The notes beneath the pieces are model-generated. The model did no database searches. It was not told the DNA's origin and worked only from the letters and a program-made list of their open reading frames with translations. Below, piece after piece: positions 17,614 to 25,878 of a stretch of 40,750 nucleotides of DNA. This DNA comes from Marinisporobacter balticus (lineage in GTDB: Bacteria > Bacillota > Clostridia > Peptostreptococcales > Thermotaleaceae). The stretch spans positions 1-40,750 of the forward strand of contig NZ_SLWV01000032.1 of NCBI RefSeq assembly GCF_004345705.1, written 5' to 3'. How positions within the stretch are numbered: the stretch's first letter is position 1; each line of letters starts with the position of its first letter. The translations under genes were made by a program, and so were the position numbers.

Positions 17614-19302
17614 TTATTTATTATCTTCTATACTTGCTATATATTTTTCAATTTTCTCTACAACACGCTTTATACATCCATCTTCAAAAGGAGATTCTAG
17701 TTTAGCTAACTTTACAAGATTCAAAAAAGATTTACTTCCTCCAGCTTTGCAAAGATTTAAATAATCACCCCACGCTTCATCCCAGTTTTCTCTAGATTTT
17801 TCAAAAAATTGAAATGCACAAACAGCAGCTAAAGTATAGTCAATATAATAAAAAGGATTTTTAAATATATGTCCTTGTTGGTGCCAATATCCTCCATTTT
17901 CTAAATACATGTTTCCATCATACTCTCTATATGGAAGATATGCTTTTTCTATCTGCCTCCATACTTTTTTCCTTTCTTCTGGTGAATCATCGGGATTTTC
18001 ATAAACATAATGCTGAAATTCATCTACTAAAACGCCATATGGAATAAAAAGAAGTGCCTCATTTAAATGACCAAAGCGGTATTTATCGTCTTCTTCAAAG
18101 AACAAGTTCATCCAAGGATATGTAAAAAACTCCATACTCATAGAATGAATCTCACAAGCCTCAAGTGTTGGGAAATTGTATTCTAAAATCTCATATCCTC
18201 TACTTTCATAAACTTGAAAAGCATGTCCTGCTTCATGGGTCAATACGTCTATATCGTCTCCTGTCCCATTAAAATTAGAAAATATAAATGGTGCCTTATA
18301 TTTAGGAATATAGGTGCAATATCCCCCTGGCGATTTTCCTTCTTTACTCAAAAGATCCATGAGTTCATTATTCAGCAGATACTCAAAAAACACCTTTGTA
18401 TTTTGGGACAATGCTTCATACATCTTCTTACCATTTTCTAGAATTGTCTTTTCATCCCCTTTAGGTTTTGCATTACCATCAGGAAAAATTAGATCTTCAT
18501 CATAATACATAAGTTCTTTTAAATGCAGTCTCTCTCTTTGTTTTTCTCTTAACTCTGTTGCAAAAGGTACAATATGTTCTTTTACACCCGTTCTAAATTT
18601 TTTCACCATTTTTGCATCATAATCTGTCCGAAGCATACGCGCATAACCAAGAGGTACATAATTTTCATATCCTAATTTTTTTGCGATCATCGTTCTCACT
18701 TTTACCAATTTGTCATAAATTTTATCCAACTTTTCTTCATGTTCCTCAAAAAACTTATATTTTTCTTCATTTGCACCCTTTCTCACCTCTCGATCTGTAG
18801 ACATTTGAAAAGGTCTCAGCTGAGGTAAAGTTCGATAGGCTCCTTGATAGTTTATTTTTGCAGAAGATAATATTTTTGTATATTCACTCATTAATTTATT
18901 TTCAGACTTTAAATCTTCTATGATTTCAGGCGAAAAAGTTTTTATTGTAAGCGCTGCAATTGAAAAAAGCTGCTCACCCAATTTTTCTTTTAATCCCTCT
19001 TTAAATTTTGAAGCAATCAATCCCTGATAATATTTTGAAATCAGCCCATCATAACTCGGTCTATTTTGGTCAAAAAAGTTCTGTTCTTCTTCATATATCG
19101 GATCTTTCGTATCTATGGTATGTCTGATATAAGCAATTTGTTCCATAGATTCAAATGCACTTCTTAAATCATTTATTTTTACGATCAAGTCATCTTGTGT
19201 CTTTTGATCCTCTGCTTCTTCAAATTCTTTTAACAAAAGATTAAACTTTTCTTCAAAATCCTTCATATCTATTCTTTCGTATTCATATTCATTAAATTTC
19301 AT
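17614..19302 (-). CDS. M3-family oligoendopeptidase (PepF-related)
   Basis: This 562-residue cytosolic zinc peptidase of the M3 (thimet/PepF) family hydrolyses oligopeptides. The zinc motif is HEAGHAFQ near residue 350, and the third ligand glutamate lies in LEACEIHSMSMEFF. The preceding IFSNFNGTGDDIDVLTHE and the C-terminal YIDYTLAAVCAFQFF segments are typical of the shorter clostridial branch. I choose ATG 19302, preceded by AAGGTG at six bases; the frame also has a GTG at 19311 that would overlap its own ribosome binding site. It is monocistronic but functionally fits the neighbouring peptide-uptake operon. Confidence 0.93.
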   Translation of the reverse strand: MKFNEYEYERIDMKDFEEKFNLLLKEFEEAEDQKTQDDLIVKINDLRSAFESMEQIAYIRHTIDTKDPIYEEEQNFFDQNRPSYDGLISKYYQGLIASKFKEGLKEKLGEQLFSIAALTIKTFSPEIIEDLKSENKLMSEYTKILSSAKINYQGAYRTLPQLRPFQMSTDREVRKGANEEKYKFFEEHEEKLDKIYDKLVKVRTMIAKKLGYENYVPLGYARMLRTDYDAKMVKKFRTGVKEHIVPFATELREKQRERLHLKELMYYDEDLIFPDGNAKPKGDEKTILENGKKMYEALSQNTKVFFEYLLNNELMDLLSKEGKSPGGYCTYIPKYKAPFIFSNFNGTGDDIDVLTHEAGHAFQVYESRGYEILEYNFPTLEACEIHSMSMEFFTYPWMNLFFEEDDKYRFGHLNEALLFIPYGVLVDEFQHYVYENPDDSPEERKKVWRQIEKAYLPYREYDGNMYLENGGYWHQQGHIFKNPFYYIDYTLAAVCAFQFFEKSRENWDEAWGDYLNLCKAGGSKSFLNLVKLAKLESPFEDGCIKRVVEKIEKYIASIEDNK

Positions 19303-19403
19303 GGTTTTCACCTTCCTCTTTTTATGTATCTAATCTAAGTGTTTTACAATTTTTTTATACATATTCCTTCCTTTACAATATAGTATGTATATTTTCTAAA
19401 AAA

Positions 19404-19435
19404 AAACCGTCTTTACTGTTTCGTAAAGACAGTTT
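19404..19435 (-). terminator. Terminator of the rtcB-prfH operon
   Basis: Read on the minus strand, a 13-base stem with one mismatch (core GTCTTTAC/GTAAAGAC) and six-base loop is followed by a run of nine T residues. It lies just after the prfH stop codon. Confidence 0.9.
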
Positions 19436-19441
19436 TTAAAT

Positions 19442-20062
19442 TTATTCCTTTATTTTAAATTTCTCGCCAACAAAAGTTCTCACAGGATTTCCTCTTGTAA
19501 GGGATTGGTGTTGCACCCACAATCCTTTTTTGAAATCATCTTTTGCTATTTCATTTTTACTTTGAAGTATTTTTTCGAGCATAGCAAGTACTAGTTTTTT
19601 ATTTCTATATTGACTTCTTTCTTCCTGTGCACGAACAGTAATCCCTGTTGGCAAATGGGTAATTCTTACAGATGTCTCTACTTTATTCACATTTTGTCCC
19701 CCAGCTCCAGAACTTCTCATGGTTTCGATTTTTACATTCTTTAAGTCAAAACTATATTTTTCTTGTTCTTTATAAGCCTCTACATTGATAAACCAATTTT
19801 TTCTTTTATGCTTCGGTCTATATGGACTTTTACAAATCCAAAGTATACTTCCTTCTATCGTTTTTAGGTAACTTTCTACACCTTGCCCTTCTATTCGTAA
19901 AAGAACCGATTTATAAGTATCTGTGTATTTCCCATCAATATGACCAATCATATCTATTTTCAAATCTTTTTGCTTGCATTCTTTCAGCACTTTCTTTAAG
20001 AAAAGCCCTACTCCTAACGAACACTCTTCTGGCCCTGAACCTGAACTAATTTGAACCCACAT
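19442..20062 (-). CDS. prfH: Peptide chain release factor homologue PrfH
   Basis: This 206-residue protein resembles the catalytic half of class I release factors. It has the peptidyl-tRNA hydrolysis motif in RSSGAGGQNVNKVETSVR near residue 115, followed by HLPTGITVRAQEERSQ, and lacks the codon-recognition domain of RF1/RF2. Length fits the PrfH family. PrfH is known to work with a partner RtcB ligase: it releases the stalled product from ribosomes cut in the 16S decoding centre so that the ligase can reseal the rRNA. Here rtcB lies 12 bases upstream, with the ribosome binding site overlapping the rtcB stop, so the pair is an operon. Confidence 0.92.
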   Translation of the reverse strand: MWVQISSGSGPEECSLGVGLFLKKVLKECKQKDLKIDMIGHIDGKYTDTYKSVLLRIEGQGVESYLKTIEGSILWICKSPYRPKHKRKNWFINVEAYKEQEKYSFDLKNVKIETMRSSGAGGQNVNKVETSVRITHLPTGITVRAQEERSQYRNKKLVLAMLEKILQSKNEIAKDDFKKGLWVQHQSLTRGNPVRTFVGEKFKIKE

Positions 20063-20074
20063 GAATCATCGCCC

Positions 20075-21169
20075 CTATCCCTTGTAGGTTACGACAGGTT
20101 TTAGGGTCGCAACTACTGTAATTAAATTTGCATCCAGTAAATCTTCAATTACTCTTTCAATGTTCTTATAAGCTTCTGGAGCTTCCTCAAAAAGTAGGTT
20201 TTTATTTTTACAAACCACATTTGCACCAAATTTTGTTTGTTTTATTGTTTTTTTTGTATATTTATTTTCAAGTTTTTCTTTGCATCCTCCACGTTTCCAT
20301 TTTCGTCCTGCGCCATGGGCAATGGAGTATGCAGAAATCTCACATTCCTTTGGCATAACAATATAACTTAAGCTTCCTCTTGAACCTGGAATAATCACTG
20401 GCCCCAAATCTCCTGGTGCAGCTCCTTTTCGATGAATATAATATACTTTTTCATCCAAATGTTTCTTTGTAATGCTATTGTGTGTACTATCTAATATTCT
20501 TTGAACATCTGTGTTACTTCCTAATGCCTTTAATAGTCTATAGGCAATCCATTTACGATTATTTTCTGCCCATTTTACAGCCTTTTCATGTTGTTTAAGA
20601 TAATCATCTATGTCATTAGATCCTACTCTTAATCCTTTTTGCGCATGATATTTTTTTATTACTTCATCTAATATTTCCTGCCCATATCCCCTTGATCCAC
20701 TATGCACAAGGATCATCATATTTTTTTTATTAATTCCTAATGTTTCAAAAATCGCTTCATCAAATACCTTTTCAATCTGCTGAAACTCTGCAAAATGATT
20801 CCCACCACCAATTGTTCCTATTTTCTCTAGAAAAGGGATATCTTCTTTTATAAAACCCTCTATATCAATCTCTTGCATATTTTCAAAAGTTTCTAATTTT
20901 TTTATCCATCTGCTGATATTTACTTTATGTTTTTTTATATCTGTCATAAAAAGACTCATGCCACAGCCAATATCATTTCCAATAATGTGTGGATAAATGA
21001 TATTTTCACTTATAAAGGCTGCCCCTACTGGTGTTTTTCCTGGGTGTAAGTCTGGTAGTCCTACGACCTTTACGATACCCTCAAGGGATGAAATTCCCTC
21101 TAACTGATCTATTGCGTCTTGTTCGATCCAACTGTTCTTTGATGCGATTATCCTAATTTTTTGATTCAT
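20075..21169 (-). CDS. rtcB: RtcB-family RNA ligase (PrfH-associated type)
   Basis: This 364-residue protein is a GTP- and manganese-dependent RNA ligase joining 2',3'-cyclic phosphate (or 3'-phosphate) and 5'-OH ends. Metal and active-site motifs are GNDIGCGMSLF near residue 65, GGGNHFAE near 122, HSGSRGYGQ near 156, and the guanylated histidine in SIAHGAGRKW near 285. It is shorter than classical RtcB (about 400-480), as expected of the branch linked to PrfH. AAGGAG lies five bases before the ATG. No RtcR-type activator or archease gene is nearby. The role in ribosome repair is inferred from the operon with prfH. Confidence 0.93.
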   Translation of the reverse strand: MNQKIRIIASKNSWIEQDAIDQLEGISSLEGIVKVVGLPDLHPGKTPVGAAFISENIIYPHIIGNDIGCGMSLFMTDIKKHKVNISRWIKKLETFENMQEIDIEGFIKEDIPFLEKIGTIGGGNHFAEFQQIEKVFDEAIFETLGINKKNMMILVHSGSRGYGQEILDEVIKKYHAQKGLRVGSNDIDDYLKQHEKAVKWAENNRKWIAYRLLKALGSNTDVQRILDSTHNSITKKHLDEKVYYIHRKGAAPGDLGPVIIPGSRGSLSYIVMPKECEISAYSIAHGAGRKWKRGGCKEKLENKYTKKTIKQTKFGANVVCKNKNLLFEEAPEAYKNIERVIEDLLDANLITVVATLKPVVTYKG

Positions 21170-21363
21170 ATATTCTCCTTTTCTCTATTCTGTTCTTATA
21201 TTCCTCCAATTATTTATTCCGTATCTATATATGATCATCATAGTAATCGCCCTCTTTCTATTATTTTTGTTTATCCAAATATTATTCTAATACTATTTAG
21301 TAAAAATTTCAAATTATCTTTTATACAATACTCATATTTTTACTTTTTGTTCGAATTTCTCTC

Positions 21364-21392
21364 TTGTAAATACTATCAAAGAGTAGTATCAT
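21364..21392 (+). promoter_or_regulatory. Probable promoter of the thiamine operon
   Basis: TTGTAA (21364-21369), a 17-base spacer and TATCAT (21387-21392) lie about 20 bases before the TPP riboswitch. The 240 bases between here and rtcB hold nothing else I can recognise. Confidence 0.5.
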
Positions 21393-21410
21393 GAGATCGA
21401 ATAGAATATT

Positions 21411-21514
21411 TTTAAAGCTAGGGGGGCTGGTTTAACCAGCTGAGATTAAGAATGATGATTCTTTGACCCTTGACCTGATCTGGATCATGCCAGCGTAGGG
21501 AAGCAGTGTTTAAA
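21411..21514 (+). promoter_or_regulatory. TPP riboswitch (THI element)
   Basis: The conserved thiamine pyrophosphate aptamer is clear: the CTGAGATTAAG pyrimidine-sensor segment, ACCCTTGACCTGATCTGGAT, and the CCAGCGTAGGGAAGC pyrophosphate-sensor arm. Outer strands TTTAAAGC and GCAGTGTTTAAA can close helix P1. A terminator follows 15 bases later, so control is by premature transcription termination when TPP is abundant. Confidence 0.97.
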
Positions 21515-21529
21515 TATTTAAACATATTG

Positions 21530-21558
21530 CACGAATCCTTACTGGATTCGTGTTTTTT
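21530..21558 (+). terminator. Riboswitch-controlled intrinsic terminator
   Basis: A perfect nine-base stem CACGAATCC/GGATTCGTG with a five-base loop is followed by six T residues. It is placed directly after the TPP aptamer as its expression platform. Confidence 0.92.
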
Positions 21559-21605
21559 GCTTTTCATAAATATCATTCTGTTTTATACAAAAATGAAGCA
21601 AAATT

Positions 21606-21962
21606 ATGGGCACAAAAAAATTAACCTTTTCAACATTACTCATTGCTATTGGTGTTGCAAAGATATTTCCTGTCCAACACACAATTAATATTCTATCTAC
21701 TGTTTAGCTGGGTCCTTGAATGGCTTTAGGAACAGGATCGCTTCTGGCATTTCCATGAAGTATGATTGGTGCCCTTTTAGGCGAAGTTTTTGGTACTGGA
21801 ATCCTTGGCGCACTCCTTTCATTTCCTATTGCTAAGTTTTTATTAGATTCAAGCGCCACTGTATTTTTCTTTATTATTCCATTTATGACAAGTATACTAG
21901 GCGGACGCTTCATCGCATTTTTATTGTTACAAATAAGCGCATTAAAAAATCCATTAGAATAA
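21606..21962 (+). pseudogene. thiW: thiW, ECF thiazole-transporter S component, decayed
   Basis: One frame reads recognisable ThiW segments: KLTFSTLLIAIGVAK, FPVQHTINIL, GTGSLLAFP, SMIGALLGEVFGTGILGALL. It is broken by TAG at 21705 and TGA at 21717 and 21756. The two TGAs replace family residues Trp (LGPW) and Gly (FPGS). Compared with my memory of the family, three internal pieces are missing, all without loss of frame: total about 118 codons instead of about 160. ThiW is the membrane S component proposed for thiazole precursor uptake. An ATG at 21762 opens the intact tail, but this lacks the N-terminal half and is unlikely to function. Confidence 0.85.
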
Positions 21963-21978
21963 AGAGAGGCGAATCTTT

Positions 21979-22785
21979 ATGAAACATTGTTTAACGATTG
22001 CAGGATCTGATAGTAGTGGTGGTGCTGGTATTCAAGCAGATCTTAAAACTTTTTCAGCACATGGCACCTTTGGCATGAGCGTGATTACAGCTGTTACAGC
22101 ACAAAATACACAAGGCGTTTTTGATGTACAAGATATTGATCCTTCCGTCATTGCGCATCAAATTGAAGCCATTTTTGATGATATTTCAGTTCATGGCATA
22201 AAAATTGGTATGGTTTCTCAAACAGAAACCATTGATATCATCACTAAAACACTAAAAAAATATCCACTACCGCCTTTGGTTCTAGACCCTGTTATGATTT
22301 CAAAAAGCGGCTATGATTTATTAAAACCAGATGCCAAAAAAGCATTGATCGAAAATTTATTGCCTATGGCTACTTTGATCACACCAAATTTACCAGAAGC
22401 AGAAGAAATATTAGGATATAAAATAGAAGATTTAGAAACCATGAAAAAAGCTGCAATAGATTTACATAACCTAGGCCCTAAATATGTATTAGTAAAAGGT
22501 GGGCATCTTTCAGAGACGGCTACAGATGTTTTATATGATAGCGTTAATTTTCATTTATTACATCAAGAAAAAATCGAAACACCCCATACTCACGGTACTG
22601 GATGTACCTTATCCTCTGCTATTACTGCTAATTTAGCAAAAGGAATCTCTATAGATGAAGCAGTAAAGGTAGCAAAAGCATATATCACAAACGCAATCGT
22701 GCATGGATTTTCTATTGGCCATGGGGTAGGTCCTACACATCATTTCTATGAACTCTATAAAAAGGCAGGTATGATCAATGACTAG
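21979..22785 (+). CDS. thiD: Bifunctional hydroxymethylpyrimidine kinase/phosphomethylpyrimidine kinase
   Basis: This 268-residue ribokinase-fold enzyme phosphorylates HMP to HMP-P and then HMP-PP for thiamine synthesis. It begins with the hallmark TIAGSDSSGGAGIQADLKTF and has DPVMISKSG, then TPNLPEAEEILGY, and the C-terminal anion-hole motif THGTGCTLSSAI with the catalytic Asp-equivalent region. GAGAGGCG precedes the ATG. It lies in the TPP-riboswitch operon between the thiW pseudogene and a degraded stretch, and appears intact. Confidence 0.96.
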   Translation: MKHCLTIAGSDSSGGAGIQADLKTFSAHGTFGMSVITAVTAQNTQGVFDVQDIDPSVIAHQIEAIFDDISVHGIKIGMVSQTETIDIITKTLKKYPLPPLVLDPVMISKSGYDLLKPDAKKALIENLLPMATLITPNLPEAEEILGYKIEDLETMKKAAIDLHNLGPKYVLVKGGHLSETATDVLYDSVNFHLLHQEKIETPHTHGTGCTLSSAITANLAKGISIDEAVKVAKAYITNAIVHGFSIGHGVGPTHHFYELYKKAGMIND

Positions 22786-23000
22786 TGAAAAAGTATGATA
22801 TTAGCTACAAATCTTGGATTATTAGGTTTGCGCATCATTATTTTATCTACTGTAACAACGACTTTTTTAGATGCTTATTCTGTCAGAGTTACATTTTTAA
22901 ATATTTTTGTAAAATTTGATGAAAAAAAGGTTTCTTTTGGCATGGCGACCACAGGTTTGATGTTGGTAATTTGAACAATATGAAAACTTTCATAAAGGAG
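22778..23000 (+). pseudogene. Degraded gene between thiD and thiE (position expected for thiM)
   Basis: An ATG at 22778 overlaps the thiD stop, as a coupled downstream gene would, but its frame meets TGA after six codons and further stops follow. About 220 bases remain, with short hydrophobic stretches (LGLLGLRIIILSTV, SFGMATTGLMLVI) in one frame. In related thi operons the hydroxyethylthiazole kinase gene thiM sits here. I cannot align the remnant to ThiM with confidence, so the identity rests on position alone. Confidence 0.4.
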
Positions 23001-23013
23001 GGAAAAATAGAAT

Positions 23014-23640
23014 ATGTCCATATTCAATAAAAGTGTTTATTTAGTAACAGATGATTCTATCATGGATTTTGATACACTCTATACTAAAGTTGAGTTAGCA
23101 TTACAAGGCGGGGTAGGTCTTTTACAATTTAGAGAAAAGAAATCTTCATCCAAAGTTTTTTATGCTCATGGGTTAAAAATCAAAGCACTATGCAAAAAAT
23201 ATAATGTTCCATTGATTATCAATGACCGACTAGATATTGCTCAAGCGATTGATGCTGATGGGGTTCATTTAGGACAAAGTGACTTACCATTAACCGTTGC
23301 AAAAAAAATATTAGACCCTAAAAAAATCATTGGTATTTCTGCAAATACAGTAGAAACTGCTTTAGATGCACAAAAAAATGGTGCAGACTATATCGGTGTA
23401 GGCGCAGTATTTCCTACAAATACAAAAAATGATGCCGTACTTGTTTCTGAAAATACTTTATCAGAGATTCAATCTGCTGTATCTATTCCAATTGTAGCAA
23501 TTGGAGGAATTACCTTAGAAAATGCATCTTCTATTATCAACCACAAAATAGATAGCATTGCTGTCGTTTCTGCAATCTTAGGTCAAGATGACCCTAAAAA
23601 AGCAACTCAGTATTTAAATGATTTATTCAGTTTGGTATAA
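23014..23640 (+). CDS. thiE: Thiamine phosphate synthase
   Basis: This 208-residue TIM-barrel enzyme joins HMP-PP and thiazole phosphate to make thiamine phosphate. Diagnostic segments are GVGLLQFREK, INDRLDIAQAIDADGVHLGQ, GISANTVETALDAQKNGADY, GAVFPTNTKND and VAIGGITLENA, all in normal order and with normal length. AGGAGGG lies 11 bases before the ATG, a rather long spacing. It is the last gene of the riboswitch operon and is intact. Confidence 0.96.
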   Translation: MSIFNKSVYLVTDDSIMDFDTLYTKVELALQGGVGLLQFREKKSSSKVFYAHGLKIKALCKKYNVPLIINDRLDIAQAIDADGVHLGQSDLPLTVAKKILDPKKIIGISANTVETALDAQKNGADYIGVGAVFPTNTKNDAVLVSENTLSEIQSAVSIPIVAIGGITLENASSIINHKIDSIAVVSAILGQDDPKKATQYLNDLFSLV

Positions 23641-23649
23641 ACTTATTCC

Positions 23650-23690
23650 AAAAGAGATGTGTCCGTTTTTATACAGGAACATCTCTTTTT
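23650..23690 (+). terminator. Terminator of the thiamine operon
   Basis: Stem AAAAGAGATGT (23650-23660) pairs with ACATCTCTTTT (23679-23689) around an 18-base loop and ends in a T run, nine bases after the thiE stop. Confidence 0.88.
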
Positions 23691-23711
23691 AAACGTCTAC
23701 AACTTATCAAT

Positions 23712-25028
23712 CTATATTTCAAACTTTCTTTCTACTCTTCTTAATTTTTTCCCATTTTGCTCCTCTAATTTATGTATATATTGGATTTTAGGGATAAGAC
23801 AATTAAATTGATTACATAATCTTTCTAAATTTTTCTCAATTTCTTTTTTCATATTTTTTTTTCTATCATCTGAAACTTCTAAAAATACTTCAATTAAGTC
23901 CAACCGAACTTGATTCACTTTATATTGTTTTATTTCATCAGAAGATAAACTAATAACCCTTCTTATAAAATCGGGAAAAACAGGTATTAGTGTATCACTC
24001 TCCTTTTTTCTAAAATAAAACAAATCATCGCAACGCCCTTCTATCTGCTCTAAAGCCGTAAAATGACTACCACAAGGACATGGCATTTTTTTCTCTGTTA
24101 AAATATCATTTAACCTGTATCGAATAATTGGCTGACTAGTTCTTGAAAAATCGCTAATAATGGGTATGAATTTACCTAAATTTTTGTCTAAATATTCTTT
24201 TTGAATCACTAATAAATCTTCATTCAAATGAAGCGTTCCATATTCACAGGTAGTTGCTAAAAAACCCTCTGTACATTGATACACTTGATGAATTTTTTGA
24301 TTAAATACATCACTCAAATACTTTTCATCTAATGGATCTAAAACCTCCGCTACAGAAATGACTTTTTGAGGATCAATCTTTAGCATACCTGTCTTTATTT
24401 TTTTTGCAAGCATACTTAGCATAGAGGGTGGTGCTACCAAAATACTTGGTTTATACGTATTTAAATTTTTTATATGGTCATCCATTAAATCTAGTAAATC
24501 AAAAAAATGGAACTTGATCTTTCCTTTGTCAACCGTATCATATAAATTACTATTTGCACGAAGAAAAAAAGCTATTTTATGCTCTTTCAATATAGAATAG
24601 GGAAGACATTTTGCCAGTACGGTTCCCGCCCATTTTATTCTTTCATTTTTACTAGCCAAAAATATTCCCCTATTTCCTGAAGTTCCTGAAGATAAACCTA
24701 TTGTTATATCATGAATCTGTGGACTAAAATCTCTGGTTTTTTCAGCCTGAAAAGCAATTTGAAAAGCTTCATCCTTTTTTATCCCTACCGTATTAAACGT
24801 ATCAAAATATTCCATCATCCTGTTTTTATCAACCAAAGGAAGCTCTTTCCAGTTATCATAGGAAAAACCCTCATAGTATTTTTTATAAAAAGGAGATAAT
24901 GGAACAATATTTTTTAAAAAATTTTTCATTTTTTTATCTTGCCAGTTCTCCAAAACTTCACGACTATGAAACCTTATAAAATATTTACTCTTTAAATATG
25001 TCATTAAAATTTTTAGTTGTTCAATCAC
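23712..25028 (-). CDS. PaaK-like adenylate-forming enzyme (F390 synthetase-related)
   Basis: This roughly 438-residue protein is a PaaK/coenzyme F390 synthetase-type adenylating enzyme, which activates a carboxylic acid as an acyl-AMP. The ATP-binding loop is LSSGTSGNRGIF near residue 115, the A5-type region is YQCTEGFLATTCEYG, and the RYRLNDIL motif precedes a CPCG segment. It is shorter than true acyl-CoA ligases. I take GTG 25028 as start because GGAGGG lies five bases upstream; the ATG at 25049 has none. It overlaps the stop of the metallo-hydrolase gene by eight bases. The substrate is unknown; the upstream ketosynthase suggests a fatty or beta-keto acid. Confidence 0.8.
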   Translation of the reverse strand: MIEQLKILMTYLKSKYFIRFHSREVLENWQDKKMKNFLKNIVPLSPFYKKYYEGFSYDNWKELPLVDKNRMMEYFDTFNTVGIKKDEAFQIAFQAEKTRDFSPQIHDITIGLSSGTSGNRGIFLASKNERIKWAGTVLAKCLPYSILKEHKIAFFLRANSNLYDTVDKGKIKFHFFDLLDLMDDHIKNLNTYKPSILVAPPSMLSMLAKKIKTGMLKIDPQKVISVAEVLDPLDEKYLSDVFNQKIHQVYQCTEGFLATTCEYGTLHLNEDLLVIQKEYLDKNLGKFIPIISDFSRTSQPIIRYRLNDILTEKKMPCPCGSHFTALEQIEGRCDDLFYFRKKESDTLIPVFPDFIRRVISLSSDEIKQYKVNQVRLDLIEVFLEVSDDRKKNMKKEIEKNLERLCNQFNCLIPKIQYIHKLEEQNGKKLRRVERKFEI

Positions 25029-25878
25029 TTTTTCCCTCCAATGAAACATTTTTTATTGCTTCTTCTACCGTATATAGGCAATGACTAGGAATGATATGAA
25101 TATGTGGATGTGCTTTATGCAAAGTATAAAGTTTTTTTACATTTTCCATATAGCTTTTTTTGTCTTTCATAATAAAATTTGCAATAAAATGCGGCAGTAG
25201 ATATTCTTCGAATGTCTTACTGCTCCAGCAGGCATCCCCTATAAAAAAATAGTATTGATTATTACTTTTAAGAAATATTCCATAATGCCCTTTTGTATGC
25301 CCTGATAATAAAACTGCATAAATCCTTTTATCTCCAAACAAATCTATTACATGATCAAAAGGGGTTTCTATTATTGGGAATTTTGTTATCTGTCTTTCTT
25401 CAAAAAAGATGATTCTATCAGAAAAATCCATTGGCAATAAATTAGGAATAAATCCTTCTTTTAAGGCACTAATCCCCTTTTTGTTTTGAATAGATTCATA
25501 GCCAACCTTACTACATATAAATTTGGCATTAGGAAAATCCTTGCATCCTGAAATATGGTCTGAATGAAAATGGGACAAAATAATATACTGAATATCCTTT
25601 GCCGAAAGATTTAATTTTTTTAGCTGTGAAACTACGGTTTCTGATTCCTCAAGATATACAGGAGTTATTTTTTTATATATTGAGTAAGGAAATTTTTTTG
25701 TTTCCTTAAAGAAATGATGTGAGTATCCTGTATCAAATAATATATAGCCCTGTTTCGGATGCTTTATAAGAACAACCATAGCAGGGAATTTTATAGTTTT
25801 AAAACGTCCCTCTTTTATAGAGATTTTTTCTAATTGTATGCAATAGCCAGTTTTTAGTATTTTCAACTCAATATCCAA
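25021..25878 (-). CDS. Metallo-beta-lactamase-fold hydrolase, lactonase-like
   Basis: This roughly 285-residue metallo-hydrolase has the di-zinc motif HFHSDH (in ILSHFHSDHISG) near residue 105, a later SGHTKGHYG histidine and a C-terminal IPSHCLY histidine. The arrangement with FDTGYSHHF near residue 55 resembles the N-acyl-homoserine-lactonase branch. The best start is TTG 25878, with AGGAG seven bases upstream and overlapping the end of the reductase gene; an earlier GTG at 25899 lacks a binding site. It could hydrolyse a lactone or thioester made by the cluster. Confidence 0.82.
   Translation of the reverse strand: MDIELKILKTGYCIQLEKISIKEGRFKTIKFPAMVVLIKHPKQGYILFDTGYSHHFFKETKKFPYSIYKKITPVYLEESETVVSQLKKLNLSAKDIQYIILSHFHSDHISGCKDFPNAKFICSKVGYESIQNKKGISALKEGFIPNLLPMDFSDRIIFFEERQITKFPIIETPFDHVIDLFGDKRIYAVLLSGHTKGHYGIFLKSNNQYYFFIGDACWSSKTFEEYLLPHFIANFIMKDKKSYMENVKKLYTLHKAHPHIHIIPSHCLYTVEEAIKNVSLEGKSD

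Noticed and set aside
19442..20062. prfH as a truncated prfA/prfB pseudogene
   Set aside because: It has its own start, normal PrfH length, an intact GGQ motif and an operon partner.
21606..21760. Selenocysteine or stop-codon recoding in thiW
   Set aside because: One of the three stops is TAG, the TGAs replace Trp and Gly, ThiW is not a selenoprotein and internal deletions accompany the stops, so simple decay is better.
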